DNA from: Oscillospiraceae bacterium
GTDB lineage: Bacteria; Bacillota; Clostridia; Oscillospirales; Acutalibacteraceae
DNA: 41,455 nucleotides
Assembly: GCA_009785335.1 (NCBI GenBank)
Contig: WQWM01000019.1
Span: forward strand, 1 to 41,455
Direction of reading: 5' to 3'
Made by a program: the position numbers and the translations under genes. Shown one piece after another: positions 7,185-15,220 of this stretch (within the stretch, counting starts at the first letter, position 1; the number at the start of each line of letters is the position of its first letter). The notes under the pieces are model-generated. The model saw only the letters and a program-made list of their open reading frames with translations. It was not told the origin of the DNA and did no database searches.

Positions 7185-7331
7185 CCTTCCTCACCCTCCC
7201 CAGGGTCGGGAGCTCCCTCCAGAGGAGAGGAGCGGAGGCTTGCAGCCGAAAGTAACGCTGTTGTTATATCCTTAAGCCCCCAAGCTCCTTCCTTGGGAAG
7301 GAGCTCCCGACCCTGGGGAGGGTGAGGAAGG
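7185..7331. repeat. 147-bp element with 36-bp terminal inverted repeats
   Basis: Arms 7185-7220 and 7296-7331 are inverted copies with one mismatch (core CTCCCCAGGGTCGGGAGC). They enclose 75 bp without a reading frame, a MITE-like layout. The right end continues into GGCTCGCGGAGCGA, the usual edge of the GC-rich module family. It sits directly after the traX remnant. Confidence 0.8.
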
Positions 7332-7408
7332 CTCGCGGAGCGATTGCAATCTCACGATTCGCATCTTTTGCGCGTCATCCTTCACCCTGACCCATCGAAA
7401 GGAATCCC

Positions 7409-8167
7409 ATGCAAACCCTCAACGCCTTTCAACTCAAGTGGATTGCCATCATCGGCATGGTGTTCAACCACATCTCCCTTGCGTTTGACGCCGTCATCCC
7501 CCTTTGGCTGGATATCCCCATCTACGCCGTCGGCGGGCTAACGTTCCCCATCATGGCCTACTTCGCCGTGGAGGGCTACCGCCACACGCGCAGCCTAGAT
7601 AGCTACACCGGCCGCTTGGCCCTGTTTGGCGCAATCGCCATTCCCTTTCACGCGCTGGTGTTTGGCGGCTGGGGGCTCAACATCATGTTCACCATCATTG
7701 TGGGTCTGTTTTGCTTGTGGCTGCATGATAGCATGATAAAGCGACGCATGCAGGTGCAATTTTGGGTGATATTCGCAGGCATTTGTGGTCTCATGGCTTG
7801 GCAGCCTGTGCATTTCGACTGGTCGGTCATCGGCGTCATCATGATTGTGCTGACGCATGTGATTAAACACGAGCCCGCTCGCCGCGTGGTGCCCCCGCTG
7901 TTGGCAGCAAGCTGGTGGACATTACCCGCCTTGCTGACTTTCGATCTCAGCTCTGTTTCGATCTTCACCCTTGTGTTCGCGCTGGGCAGCGTGCTGGCGG
8001 CCTTGTTGCTGTTTAACTATAACGGCCAGCGCGGCCGCCCCATGAAGTGGACTTTCTACATCGCCTATCCCGCGCACTTGGCCGTCATTGGTCTGGCTGC
8101 GTTCGCGCTTGACCTCACTCGCCTGCCGCCGCTGCCAGGCTTTCTGTCTTTCTTACCTTGGCCGTAA
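7409..8167 (+). CDS. TraX-family membrane protein, copy 1
   Basis: A 252-residue polytopic protein of the TraX family, named for the F-plasmid pilin acetylase but common on Firmicute chromosomes, where its role is not established. Family marks are LNAFQLKWIAIIGMVFNHI at the N-terminus, PIMAYFAVEGYRHTRS (about 48-63) and a C-terminal RGRPMKWTFYIAYPAHL. Eight or nine hydrophobic spans are visible. The ATG has AAAGGA 8 nt upstream. It is the first of three tandem paralogues. No pilin or conjugation gene is nearby. Confidence 0.88.
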   Translation: MQTLNAFQLKWIAIIGMVFNHISLAFDAVIPLWLDIPIYAVGGLTFPIMAYFAVEGYRHTRSLDSYTGRLALFGAIAIPFHALVFGGWGLNIMFTIIVGLFCLWLHDSMIKRRMQVQFWVIFAGICGLMAWQPVHFDWSVIGVIMIVLTHVIKHEPARRVVPPLLAASWWTLPALLTFDLSSVSIFTLVFALGSVLAALLLFNYNGQRGRPMKWTFYIAYPAHLAVIGLAAFALDLTRLPPLPGFLSFLPWP

Positions 8168-8218
8168 TCGCAGCAAACCTATCGTCTTAACTTGAGAAAA
8201 GTTCAAGGGCCAAGGTCG

Positions 8219-8306
8219 CGGGCGGATTTGCATCCGCCCCTACATGTTGCGGTTTTATGCACCTTGCGGGAAATACCACCTGTAGGGGCGGATGCAAATC
8301 CGCCCG
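8219..8306. repeat. perfect 26-bp inverted pair of the TGTAGGGGCGG module
   Basis: Arms 8219-8244 and 8281-8306 are perfect inverted copies (core GGGCGGATTTGCATCCGCCC), 36 bp apart. A GC-rich module follows at 8331-8394 (AGCTCCTTCCTCGGGAAGG to GGCTCGCGGAACGA). These fill the gap between the first two traX copies. Confidence 0.85.
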
Positions 8307-8330
8307 GGGATTAAAGAAATGAACCCTTAG

Positions 8331-8394
8331 CTCCTTCCTCGGGAAGGTGCTGGCGCATCTTGGGGTGTGTCTGGGGAAGGCTCGCGGAACGATA
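8331..8394. repeat. GC-rich palindromic module
   Basis: It begins with the stem CTCCTTCC/GGAAGG, continues with GTGCTGGC and ends GGGGAAGGCTCGCGGAACG, a diverged copy of the family listed at 2236-2284. Confidence 0.65.
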
Positions 8395-8473
8395 AACTCG
8401 CTTGACATCGCTGTCAATCTCAGAAAACCACAAGACTATTTTCAAGTTAATTTACCACAATAAGGAGAAATCT

Positions 8474-9316
8474 ATGCCAAAACTCAACGCCTTTCAACTC
8501 AAGTGGATTGCCATCATCGGCATGATACTCAACCACATGGTGCTCGCTTGGTGGGATATCATCCCCACTTGGCTGGCCGTTCCCATGTATGCCGCCGGTG
8601 GACTGACCTTCCCCATCATGGCTTATTTCGTCGTGGAGGGATACCGTCACACTAGCAACTTGGGCAAATACATCGGCCGCTTGGCGTTGTTTGGACTCAT
8701 TGCCCTGCCATTTCATGCGCTAACCTTTGGCGCAGTTATGCTCAACATCCTGTTCACCATCGTCATCAGTCTGTTTTGCCTGTGGTTATATGATAAAATG
8801 GCAAAAGTGCGCCCGCTGTTTTGGATTGCCTTTGTCATCATTTGCTTCCTCACCGTGTGGCCTGTGATGTTCGACTGGTTGATTATCGGCCCGATTGTGG
8901 TGATGATGACGCACGTGATCAAACACGAAAAGCGCCGACGCACACTGCCCGCTATTCTCGCCGGAATTTTCTTCTTTGTCACAACAGCATTGGGCACGCT
9001 GGGCGCATGGATGTTAAACAACATGCCCGAAGATGCCGACGCAGTGATGCTTGTCGATATCCCCGCCATCGACACCAGCGACATCGTGCTCATGGCAGTG
9101 AGCTGCACATTTGTCATCGGCTGCATTGCCGCCGCGCTGCTGCTGCGCAACTTCAACGGTGACCGCGGCAAGCGCATGAAATGGGCGTTCTACATTGTCT
9201 ATCCCGTGCACCTGGCCGTGATTGGTCTCGTGGCATGGCTGGCCATTGGCTCAACCAGCCCGGCAATCGTTTGGGAAAACACCCTTGCGCTGCGGGCATT
9301 GCTTGGGCTTGGCTAA
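8474..9316 (+). CDS. TraX-family membrane protein, copy 2
   Basis: A 280-residue paralogue of the flanking genes, sharing LNAFQLKWIAIIGM, LTFPIMAYFVVEGYRHTSN, a LFCLWLYDKMAK loop and RGKRMKWAFYIVYPVHLAVIG. It carries an extra acidic stretch (about residues 180-205, NNMPEDADAVMLVDIPAID) between two membrane spans that copy 1 lacks. The ATG follows AAGGAG by 6 nt. It is more like copy 3 than copy 1. Confidence 0.88.
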   Translation: MPKLNAFQLKWIAIIGMILNHMVLAWWDIIPTWLAVPMYAAGGLTFPIMAYFVVEGYRHTSNLGKYIGRLALFGLIALPFHALTFGAVMLNILFTIVISLFCLWLYDKMAKVRPLFWIAFVIICFLTVWPVMFDWLIIGPIVVMMTHVIKHEKRRRTLPAILAGIFFFVTTALGTLGAWMLNNMPEDADAVMLVDIPAIDTSDIVLMAVSCTFVIGCIAAALLLRNFNGDRGKRMKWAFYIVYPVHLAVIGLVAWLAIGSTSPAIVWENTLALRALLGLG

Positions 9317-9389
9317 CCGCGGCGGGGCAAAGCAACGCCGCATACTGGATAACACGCAAATAGAATTTATCAACCAAAAAGGAGAACCC

Positions 9390-10184
9390 ATGCAAAAACT
9401 ATTACCAAAACTCAACGCGTTTCAACTCAAGTGGATTGCCATCATCGGCATGATCACCAACCACATCGTCATCGGCCTGTGGAGCGACAGCTTCCCCACA
9501 TGGCTGGCCATTCCGCTATATGCCGCCGGCGGGCTCACCTTCCCCATCATGGCCTACTTCGTCGTCGAAGGCTACAAACACACCCGCTCGCTGGGCAAAT
9601 ACATCGGCCGGCTTGCCATTTTCGGCCTCATCGCCCTGCCTTTCCATATGCTAACGATGGGCAGCATCATGCTCAACATCCTGTTCACCATCATCGTTGG
9701 CCTGTTTTGCCTGTGGCTATATGACAAACTGGCGAAAATGCGCTGGCTATTCTGGATTATATTCGTCATCATTTGCATTCTTACCATGTTCCCCATTTCT
9801 TTTGATTGGCCGTTGATTGGCGTGATTGTGGTGATGCTCACCTATGCCATCAAGAACGAAACAACACGCCGCGTGGTGCCCAGTGTTGTGGCCGGGCTGT
9901 TTATTCTGCTCAATGCGCTTTCCATGGTATGGATGCTGGGCACCCCTGGCATGGAAGACATGATCCCGCTGTATGGCTTTGATCTGCGACTGGCTTGGGT
10001 GAGCATGTCGTTCTTCATCGGCAACATTGCCGCTGCATTGCTGCTATATGGCTTCAACGGCGAGCGCGGCCGCCGCATGAAATGGGCATTCTATGTCATC
10101 TACCCTGTGCATTTGGCTATCATTGGCTTGACGGCACTGGCACTAGGCATTGTTACACTGGCGCAGTTTGGGATTAATGTGTAA
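9390..10184 (+). CDS. TraX-family membrane protein, copy 3
   Basis: A 264-residue paralogue with all the same marks (LNAFQLKWIAIIGMITNHI, PIMAYFVVEGYKHTRSLGK, RGRRMKWAFYVIYPVHLAIIG). The ATG has AAAGGAG 6 nt upstream. The gap to copy 2 is only 73 bp, so these two are probably cotranscribed. Tandem triplication with divergence suggests retained and possibly specialised copies. Confidence 0.88.
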   Translation: MQKLLPKLNAFQLKWIAIIGMITNHIVIGLWSDSFPTWLAIPLYAAGGLTFPIMAYFVVEGYKHTRSLGKYIGRLAIFGLIALPFHMLTMGSIMLNILFTIIVGLFCLWLYDKLAKMRWLFWIIFVIICILTMFPISFDWPLIGVIVVMLTYAIKNETTRRVVPSVVAGLFILLNALSMVWMLGTPGMEDMIPLYGFDLRLAWVSMSFFIGNIAAALLLYGFNGERGRRMKWAFYVIYPVHLAIIGLTALALGIVTLAQFGINV

Positions 10185-10187
10185 AAG

Positions 10188-10278
10188 TCGCTCCGCGAGC
10201 CTTCCTCTACTTTTGCCACGCTAAGCGCGCAAAAGTCACGCCCGAGGCGTGCCAGCTCCTTCCTGAGGAAGGAGCTAG
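10188..10278. repeat. GC-rich palindromic module, inverted orientation
   Basis: It reads TCGCTCCGCGAGCCTTCCTC, an extra stem built on ACTTTTGC...GCAAAAGT, then CACGCCCGAGGCGTG, GCCAGCTCCTTCC and GGAAGGAGC. This is the reverse complement of the module at 17328-17394 with an added arm. Confidence 0.75.
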
Positions 10279-10310
10279 GGCTTGCTTTTTCAACCAATCA
10301 TAAATAATTC

Positions 10311-10363
10311 CCCGCGCGAAGCGCGATTAAAGTTTTTTGCGCCACTTTTTTTCAAAAAAGTGG
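10311..10363. repeat. poly-T/poly-A hairpin element upstream of ileS
   Basis: A CGCGCGAAGCGCG motif, then TTAAAGTTTTTTG, then a hairpin with arms CCACTTTTTT (10342-10351) and AAAAAAGTGG (10354-10363). Both arm tips differ from the common TTC/GAA form but still pair. It ends 16 bp before the ileS ATG, next to its ribosome binding site. Confidence 0.85.
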
Positions 10364-10379
10364 TAAAGGAAAGGTACAC

Positions 10380-13300
10380 ATGGAAAAACACGAATTAATC
10401 CGCGAAGAGCACGAGATGCTCAAGTTTTGGGAAGAAAACAACTGCTTTGCACAACTGCGCGCGCAAGCCGCTGGCAAACCGATGTTCCGCTTTTTGGATG
10501 GCCCCATTACGGCGAACAATCCCATGGGTGTGCACCACGCCCGTGGGCGCAGCCTGAAGGACATCTACGTCCGCTACAAGTTTTTGCAAGGCTTTGACTG
10601 CCGCGCGCAAAACGGCTTTGACGCACAAGGCTTGTGGGTGGAAGTTGGCGTGGAAAAAGAGCTGGGCTTTGAAAGCAAACGCGACATCGAAGCCTATGGA
10701 CTGGACAAGTTCACCGAAAAATGCAAGGAGCGCGTTGCGACTTACGCCGGAGTGATTACCGAGCAAAGCAAGCGCCTTGGCATGTGGATGGACTGGGGCA
10801 ACGACTACTTCACCCACACGGACGAAAACATCGAAGGCATTTGGCATTTTCTGCGCAAGTGCCACGATAGCGGATGGCTGCGGCAAGAGTATAAACCCAT
10901 GCCGTGGTGCCCGCGCTGCGGCACAAGCCTCAGCGAACACGAAATGACCGGCTCCTATCAAATTATGACGCACGACAGCGTGTTCTTTCAGCTGCCGGTG
11001 CATGGGCGTAACTTCAACATCCTCGTGTGGACAACCACCCCGTGGACGCTGTCTTCGAACGTTGCACTTGCCGTAAACCCCGACATTGACTACGCCCTTG
11101 TTAAGCTGCACAGCCAAGAAAAACCCATCGTCCTCGCTAAGCAGGCAATTAAATTGCTGGGTGATGACAAAGCTGAAGTTCTCGATATGTTCAAGGGCAG
11201 CACCCTCGTTGGGCTGACCTATGAAACCTGCTTTGAAGAACTGCCCAAGCTGCAATTCGAGCATCGCATTGTGAGCTGGGATGACGTGAGTGCCGAAGAA
11301 GGTACCGGCGTGGTGCACATCGCGCCCGGCTGCGGCGCCGAGGACTATGAACTTGGCCTGCGCGAAAACCTGCCGCAAGTGATGCCCGTGGATGACCTGG
11401 GCATTTTTCTGGAGGGCTTTGGCTTCTACACCGGCAAAAATAGCGACACCGTAGCACCCGAGGTGTTCGCCGAGCTAAAACAGCGTGGCAAACTCTACAA
11501 AGTGCTGCCCTATGAGCACAACTACCCCATTTGCTGGCGTTGCAAAACACCGGTGATTTTCCGCCTTGTGCCAGCGTGGTATATCGCCACTGCGGAACTC
11601 AAACCACGCTTGCTGGCCGCCACAAAAAAAGTGAAGTGGGAGCCTGAATCCGCAGGCCGCCGCATGGAAGACTGGATCACCAACATGGGTGACTGGAACA
11701 TCAGCCGCAAGCGTTACTATGGCTTGCCGCTGCCGTTTTACCCCTGCGATTGCGGGCATCTCACGGTCATCGGCAGCAAAGCCGAGCTCGGCGCAGACGT
11801 TGAACTGCACCGCCCGTGGATTGACGACATCACCGTCACCTGCGCCAAATGCGGCAAGCAAGTGCAGCGCATCAGCGACACCGGCGATGTTTGGCTAGAC
11901 GCAGGTATTGTGCCCTTTAGCACGCTTGGTTACTTCACGGATAAAGAAGCATGGCGCAAAAATTTCCCCGCCGAATGGGTGAGCGAAATGAACGAGCAGG
12001 TGCGCCTGTGGTTCTATTCCATGCTGTTTATGAGCGTTGTGCTGGAAGACTGCCCGCCCTATGAGCGCGTGATGTGCTATGCCATGGTAGCCAAGGAGGA
12101 CGGCAGCAAGTTCAGCAAAACCGGCACAATGATCAAGTTCGACGACGCCGCCGAGGAGATTGGCAGCGACAGTTTGCGCTATCTGTTTGCCGGCACGCCA
12201 AATGCGAATGACGTGCGCTTTGGCTTTGCCATGGGCGACGAAGCCCGCCGCAAGCTGCTGAGTTTCCGAAATATCTACACTTTTTTTGACACCTATTATC
12301 AAATTGACAAGCCCAACCTAGCTGGCTCCCCTGCCTGCGGGGGAGCTGGCACGCGCAGCGTGACTGAGGGGGCCACCTTAAATGCCCTCGATACTTGGCT
12401 GCTGCTGCGCACGAACCAGTTCATCGCAAGCGCAACAGCATTGATGGATGACTACAAGTGCTATGTGCTGGTGAAGGAATTCGAAGAATTCGTGGACGAC
12501 GTGAGCAACTGGTATGTACGACTCAATCGTCGGCGCTTTTGGAAAAGCGGCGACGAGGCAGACAAGCGCAACGCCTACGGCTGCCTGTATTTCGCGCTAA
12601 AAAGTGCCTGCCAGGTCATGGCGCCCATCATCCCCTTTGGCACCGAGGCCATTTGGCAAAATTTAACGCGCGCGATAGAGCCCGATGCCGCGCTGTCCAT
12701 TCACATGAGCACGTGGCCCACGCCAATTGTCGGCATTGAAGACAACGGTCTGCTGGAGCAAACCAAGCTGGCGCGTGAGGTCATCGCTACCGCGCTTCGT
12801 TTAAGAAACGAACAAAATCTAAAGGTGCGCCAGCCCTTGCAAACGTTGTTTGTGGCGTGTGATGATACCGCAAACACAGCACTGCAACGCTTCGAATCGC
12901 AACTACTCAGCGAACTAAACGTGAAAGAACTGCGCATACTAGACAATGCAGACGAATTGCAAGTGCAGTTGCCCGCGGTGAACTTTAAGGCTGCCGGCGC
13001 GGTATTAAAAGCACAGGTAAATGCCTTCAAGCAGCACTTGGCCGAGCTTGGCAACGATGACGCACAAGCCGTTGCAGCGCAAGTATCGATAGGCGGCACA
13101 CTGACCGTCCCCGGCTGGCCGGGCGAGTTGCCCGCCGAGTTGTTCACCCTGCAAAGCGTGACCAAACCAGGCATCGTCAGCACCTTGTGCGGCGAAATCG
13201 TCGTTGCGCTTGACATTGAACTGACCGATGAACTGCGCCAAGAGGGCGCAGTGCGCGACGTCATTCGGCAAATCCAAACCATGCGTAAAGAGGCCGGTTA

Positions 13301-13565
13301 CGACGTGGCACAGCACATTAAACTGCACATGATTACGCAAAACAGCTTCATGCAAGAAGTCATTCGGCGTGCACAAGAGCACATCAAAGCCGAAGTGCTC
13401 GCCGATGACGTTGACCTGGAAACCGCAGATGTTGAGCACTTGCGCGAACAACTCATGCAAAAAATGCAAGCCGCCGAGCCATTCGGCATCCGCCGCGAAC
13501 TTGAATTGCTAGGCACAAATATCATGCTTGAAGTGATTAAATCACACGAAGGAGAACTATCATGA
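10380..13565 (+). CDS. ileS: isoleucyl-tRNA synthetase carrying a repeat-derived insert
   Basis: A 1061-residue class I synthetase that charges tRNA-Ile in the cytoplasm. Seen are the HIGH-type motif in PMGVHHARG (about 48-55), the CPRCGTSLSEHEM metal-binding type segment, editing-domain sequence (LVWTTTPWTLSSNVALAVNP), the KMSKS-type motif KFSKT (577-581) and the anticodon-binding and C-terminal domains. It is of the long clostridial/eukaryote-like type. Residues 649-665 are encoded by a GC-rich repeat module (12324-12374) in frame, in the link between the catalytic and anticodon-binding domains. All catalytic motifs are intact, so the enzyme is presumably active. No T-box leader is visible; the leader is a repeat hairpin. 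The stop overlaps the next gene's ATG. Confidence 0.96.
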   Translation: MEKHELIREEHEMLKFWEENNCFAQLRAQAAGKPMFRFLDGPITANNPMGVHHARGRSLKDIYVRYKFLQGFDCRAQNGFDAQGLWVEVGVEKELGFESKRDIEAYGLDKFTEKCKERVATYAGVITEQSKRLGMWMDWGNDYFTHTDENIEGIWHFLRKCHDSGWLRQEYKPMPWCPRCGTSLSEHEMTGSYQIMTHDSVFFQLPVHGRNFNILVWTTTPWTLSSNVALAVNPDIDYALVKLHSQEKPIVLAKQAIKLLGDDKAEVLDMFKGSTLVGLTYETCFEELPKLQFEHRIVSWDDVSAEEGTGVVHIAPGCGAEDYELGLRENLPQVMPVDDLGIFLEGFGFYTGKNSDTVAPEVFAELKQRGKLYKVLPYEHNYPICWRCKTPVIFRLVPAWYIATAELKPRLLAATKKVKWEPESAGRRMEDWITNMGDWNISRKRYYGLPLPFYPCDCGHLTVIGSKAELGADVELHRPWIDDITVTCAKCGKQVQRISDTGDVWLDAGIVPFSTLGYFTDKEAWRKNFPAEWVSEMNEQVRLWFYSMLFMSVVLEDCPPYERVMCYAMVAKEDGSKFSKTGTMIKFDDAAEEIGSDSLRYLFAGTPNANDVRFGFAMGDEARRKLLSFRNIYTFFDTYYQIDKPNLAGSPACGGAGTRSVTEGATLNALDTWLLLRTNQFIASATALMDDYKCYVLVKEFEEFVDDVSNWYVRLNRRRFWKSGDEADKRNAYGCLYFALKSACQVMAPIIPFGTEAIWQNLTRAIEPDAALSIHMSTWPTPIVGIEDNGLLEQTKLAREVIATALRLRNEQNLKVRQPLQTLFVACDDTANTALQRFESQLLSELNVKELRILDNADELQVQLPAVNFKAAGAVLKAQVNAFKQHLAELGNDDAQAVAAQVSIGGTLTVPGWPGELPAELFTLQSVTKPGIVSTLCGEIVVALDIELTDELRQEGAVRDVIRQIQTMRKEAGYDVAQHIKLHMITQNSFMQEVIRRAQEHIKAEVLADDVDLETADVEHLREQLMQKMQAAEPFGIRRELELLGTNIMLEVIKSHEGELS
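12324..12374 (+). repeat. GC-rich module inside the ileS coding region
   Basis: GGCTCCCCTGCCTGCGGGGG, then AGCTGGCACGCGCAGCGTG, then ACTGAGGGGGCC: the stem, the CTGGCACG...CGTG stem and the ACTGAGGGG tail of the intergenic modules at 14408-14456 and 35968-36016. At 51 bp (17 codons) it keeps the frame, while those intergenic copies are about 49 bp. Confidence 0.85.
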
Positions 13566-13765
13566 CCGTAACCAAAGACACCATCATCGGTGACGTGTTA
13601 GCCGCCGACCATGGCACCGCGCCGTACTTCCAAGAAATGGGCATGCATTGTTTGGGCTGCCCCAACGCCCGCAGCGAAACCGTGGGCGAAGCCTGCGCCG
13701 TGCACGCCGTAGACTGCGACGCGCTGCTGGCGAAACTCAACGCGCACTTTGCTGCTGCCCAGTGA
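13562..13765 (+). CDS. DUF1858-domain small protein
   Basis: A 67-residue protein with the DUF1858 pattern: TIIGDVLAADHGTAPYFQE, the CLGC cysteine pair (about 30-33) and ARSETVGEAC. Members occur alone or as an N-terminal domain of redox proteins and may bind metal or a disulfide; the role is unknown. It starts in an ATGA overlap with the ileS stop and has AAGGAG upstream, so it is coupled to ileS. Confidence 0.85.
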   Translation: MTVTKDTIIGDVLAADHGTAPYFQEMGMHCLGCPNARSETVGEACAVHAVDCDALLAKLNAHFAAAQ

Positions 13766-14259
13766 GACTGCCGCAGCTTAGCCCGCGCCTGCGCATGGTG
13801 GCCGAACTCGTGCCGCCTGGTTCAACCGTGGCCGACATCGGCACAGACCACGCCTGGCTGCCGGTTTATCTCGTGCAGCAGGGCATTTGCCCGCGGGTAA
13901 TCGCCGCCGATGTTGCAGACGGTCCACTGGAAAACGCTGCGAAAACGATCGCTCGTGCAGGCCTGCACGAGCAAATTGAACTGCGCCAAAGCGACGGATT
14001 TAGTCGCTTCGCAGCAACGGACGCAATGTGTTGGGTGCTTGCCGGCATGGGCGGCACATTGATGGCTCGGCTGCTTTCGGCCGCGCCCTGGCTTCGCACG
14101 CCCGGCACAGTGCTGGTGGTGCAACCGCAAAGCCGCGCAAATGAGCTGCTGGACTGGCTGCACGAGAACAATTTTCACATTCAGCAAGAGCTTGTTTGCC
14201 GCGATAACCATCGTACATACACCGCGTTGCGCGCTGTTTATTCTTCCTCCCGCGCGTAG
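13762..14259 (+). CDS. trmK: TrmK-type tRNA (adenine-N1)-methyltransferase, C-terminally short
   Basis: A 165-residue SAM-dependent methyltransferase of the TrmK (YqfN) family, which methylates A22 of tRNAs. Seen are the SAM loop VADIGTDHAWLPVYL, the acidic residue in VIAADVADGPLENA, LAGMGGTLMARLL and VVQPQSRANELLDWLHENNF. The start is taken as the GTG at 13762, overlapping the previous stop as GTGA. The usual family length is about 225-235 residues; the C-terminal helical domain is missing. The frame ends in a stop (GCGCGTAGC) belonging to the adjacent repeat, so the gene seems truncated by repeat arrival. Whether it is active is unclear. Confidence 0.85.
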   Translation: MRLPQLSPRLRMVAELVPPGSTVADIGTDHAWLPVYLVQQGICPRVIAADVADGPLENAAKTIARAGLHEQIELRQSDGFSRFAATDAMCWVLAGMGGTLMARLLSAAPWLRTPGTVLVVQPQSRANELLDWLHENNFHIQQELVCRDNHRTYTALRAVYSSSRA

Positions 14260-14474
14260 CGCGACAAAAGTTTTTTTGGTTCTTTTTTGTAAGGCTCATT
14301 TAAACAATTGTATTCTTGTGTTTTTTCGCGAAACCCCTCTGCCGCTGCGCGGCATCTCCCCTACAGGGGAGATCCTGACGAAACTTAAACTTTTAGGTGT
14401 TGCCAAGGGCTCCCCTGTAGGGGAGCTGGCACCGCGAAAGCGGTGACTGAGGGGTTCGCCTTACAAAAAAGAAC
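14251..14474. repeat. hairpin element split by a nested 162-bp module
   Basis: The left half (CGCGCGTAGCGCG, then TTTTTTTGG and GTTCTTTTTTGTAAGGC at 14279-14295) and right half (GCCTTACAAAAAAGAAC at 14458-14474) form a perfect 17-bp inverted repeat. Between them lies 14296-14457, which holds two facing GC-rich modules (AACCCCTCTGCC...CCTACAGGGG and GGCTCCCCTGTAGGGG to GAGGGGTT) and a TTAGGTGTTGCCAAGG linker. The hairpin thus appears opened at its loop by another repeat. It ends 20 bp before the next ATG. Confidence 0.8.
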
Positions 14475-14494
14475 AAGAAAAGGAGCCTCGCCCC

Positions 14495-15220
14495 ATGACA
14501 GTACGCAACATATACGACTACCTCAACCGCGTTGCGCCGTTTTCCACGCAAGTGGAAGGCGATAATTCGGGTTTGCAGATAGGTGATTTTGCGCAAGAGG
14601 TCACACACGGCATGGTCTGTTTAGACTGCACGCCTGAGGTGATTGAACAAGCCGCACAGCTCAACTGTCAGTTGATTATCGCGCATCACCCGGTGATGTT
14701 TCACGCAAGACGCGAGCTAATTTCACACGACCCAGCTTGGTTGTTGGCACGGCACGGCATCAGCTGCATTGCCGCGCACACCCCGCTAGACCGCTGTGCG
14801 GGCGGCGTTTCAGACACCCTTGCGCACGCGCTGGGGCTCACGCCAACACCCTCCTCTGAGCTATTCCGCCTGTGCGATTTGCCTGCGCAAACAACAGCCG
14901 CTGAATTAGCCCAACTGGTCAAATCGCAGTTGGGCGTGCCTGTGCAATTTTGCGACGGCGGGCATTCCATTCACACCGTGGCGGTGGCAGGCGGCTCAGG
15001 ATTTTGCGGCGAGCTGCTAACCTGTGCACAAGCAGTCATCACCGGCGAAGCCAAGCACAGCGATTTTCTGCTGGCGCAACAGCACGGCATCAGCATGATC
15101 ACCGCCGGGCATTTCGCCACTGAAGTGCTCATCGTGCCGGTGTTAACAGCATGGCTGCGCGAGCAATTTCCGCAAATACAGTGGCATATCGCGCAAGAAC
15201 AGGGGCCATTTTATGCATAA
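14495..15220 (+). CDS. Nif3/YqfO-family dinuclear metal protein
   Basis: A 241-residue member of the Nif3-like family (annotated as GTP cyclohydrolase I type 2 homologue), a bimetal-binding protein of unsettled function. Seen are GDNSGLQIG near the N-terminus, the metal-ligand motif IIAHHPVMF, the AAHTPLDR aspartate and the C-terminal AGHFATE ligands. The YqfO insertion domain present in longer homologues is absent. AAGGAG precedes the ATG. Next to trmK, as in many Firmicutes, although separated here by a composite repeat. Confidence 0.92.
   Translation: MTVRNIYDYLNRVAPFSTQVEGDNSGLQIGDFAQEVTHGMVCLDCTPEVIEQAAQLNCQLIIAHHPVMFHARRELISHDPAWLLARHGISCIAAHTPLDRCAGGVSDTLAHALGLTPTPSSELFRLCDLPAQTTAAELAQLVKSQLGVPVQFCDGGHSIHTVAVAGGSGFCGELLTCAQAVITGEAKHSDFLLAQQHGISMITAGHFATEVLIVPVLTAWLREQFPQIQWHIAQEQGPFYA

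Noticed and set aside
10185..10379. T-box or other riboswitch in the ileS leader (also considered before ilvE)
   Set aside because: No T-box sequence or antiterminator layout is visible; the leader consists of repeat modules and a hairpin element.
10395..11378. A 327-codon frame antisense to ileS
   Set aside because: ileS is unambiguous in this stretch; the antisense frame reflects codon bias.
12324..12374. ileS as a pseudogene broken by the repeat
   Set aside because: The insert is a multiple of three, opens no stop, and all catalytic motifs before and after it are intact.
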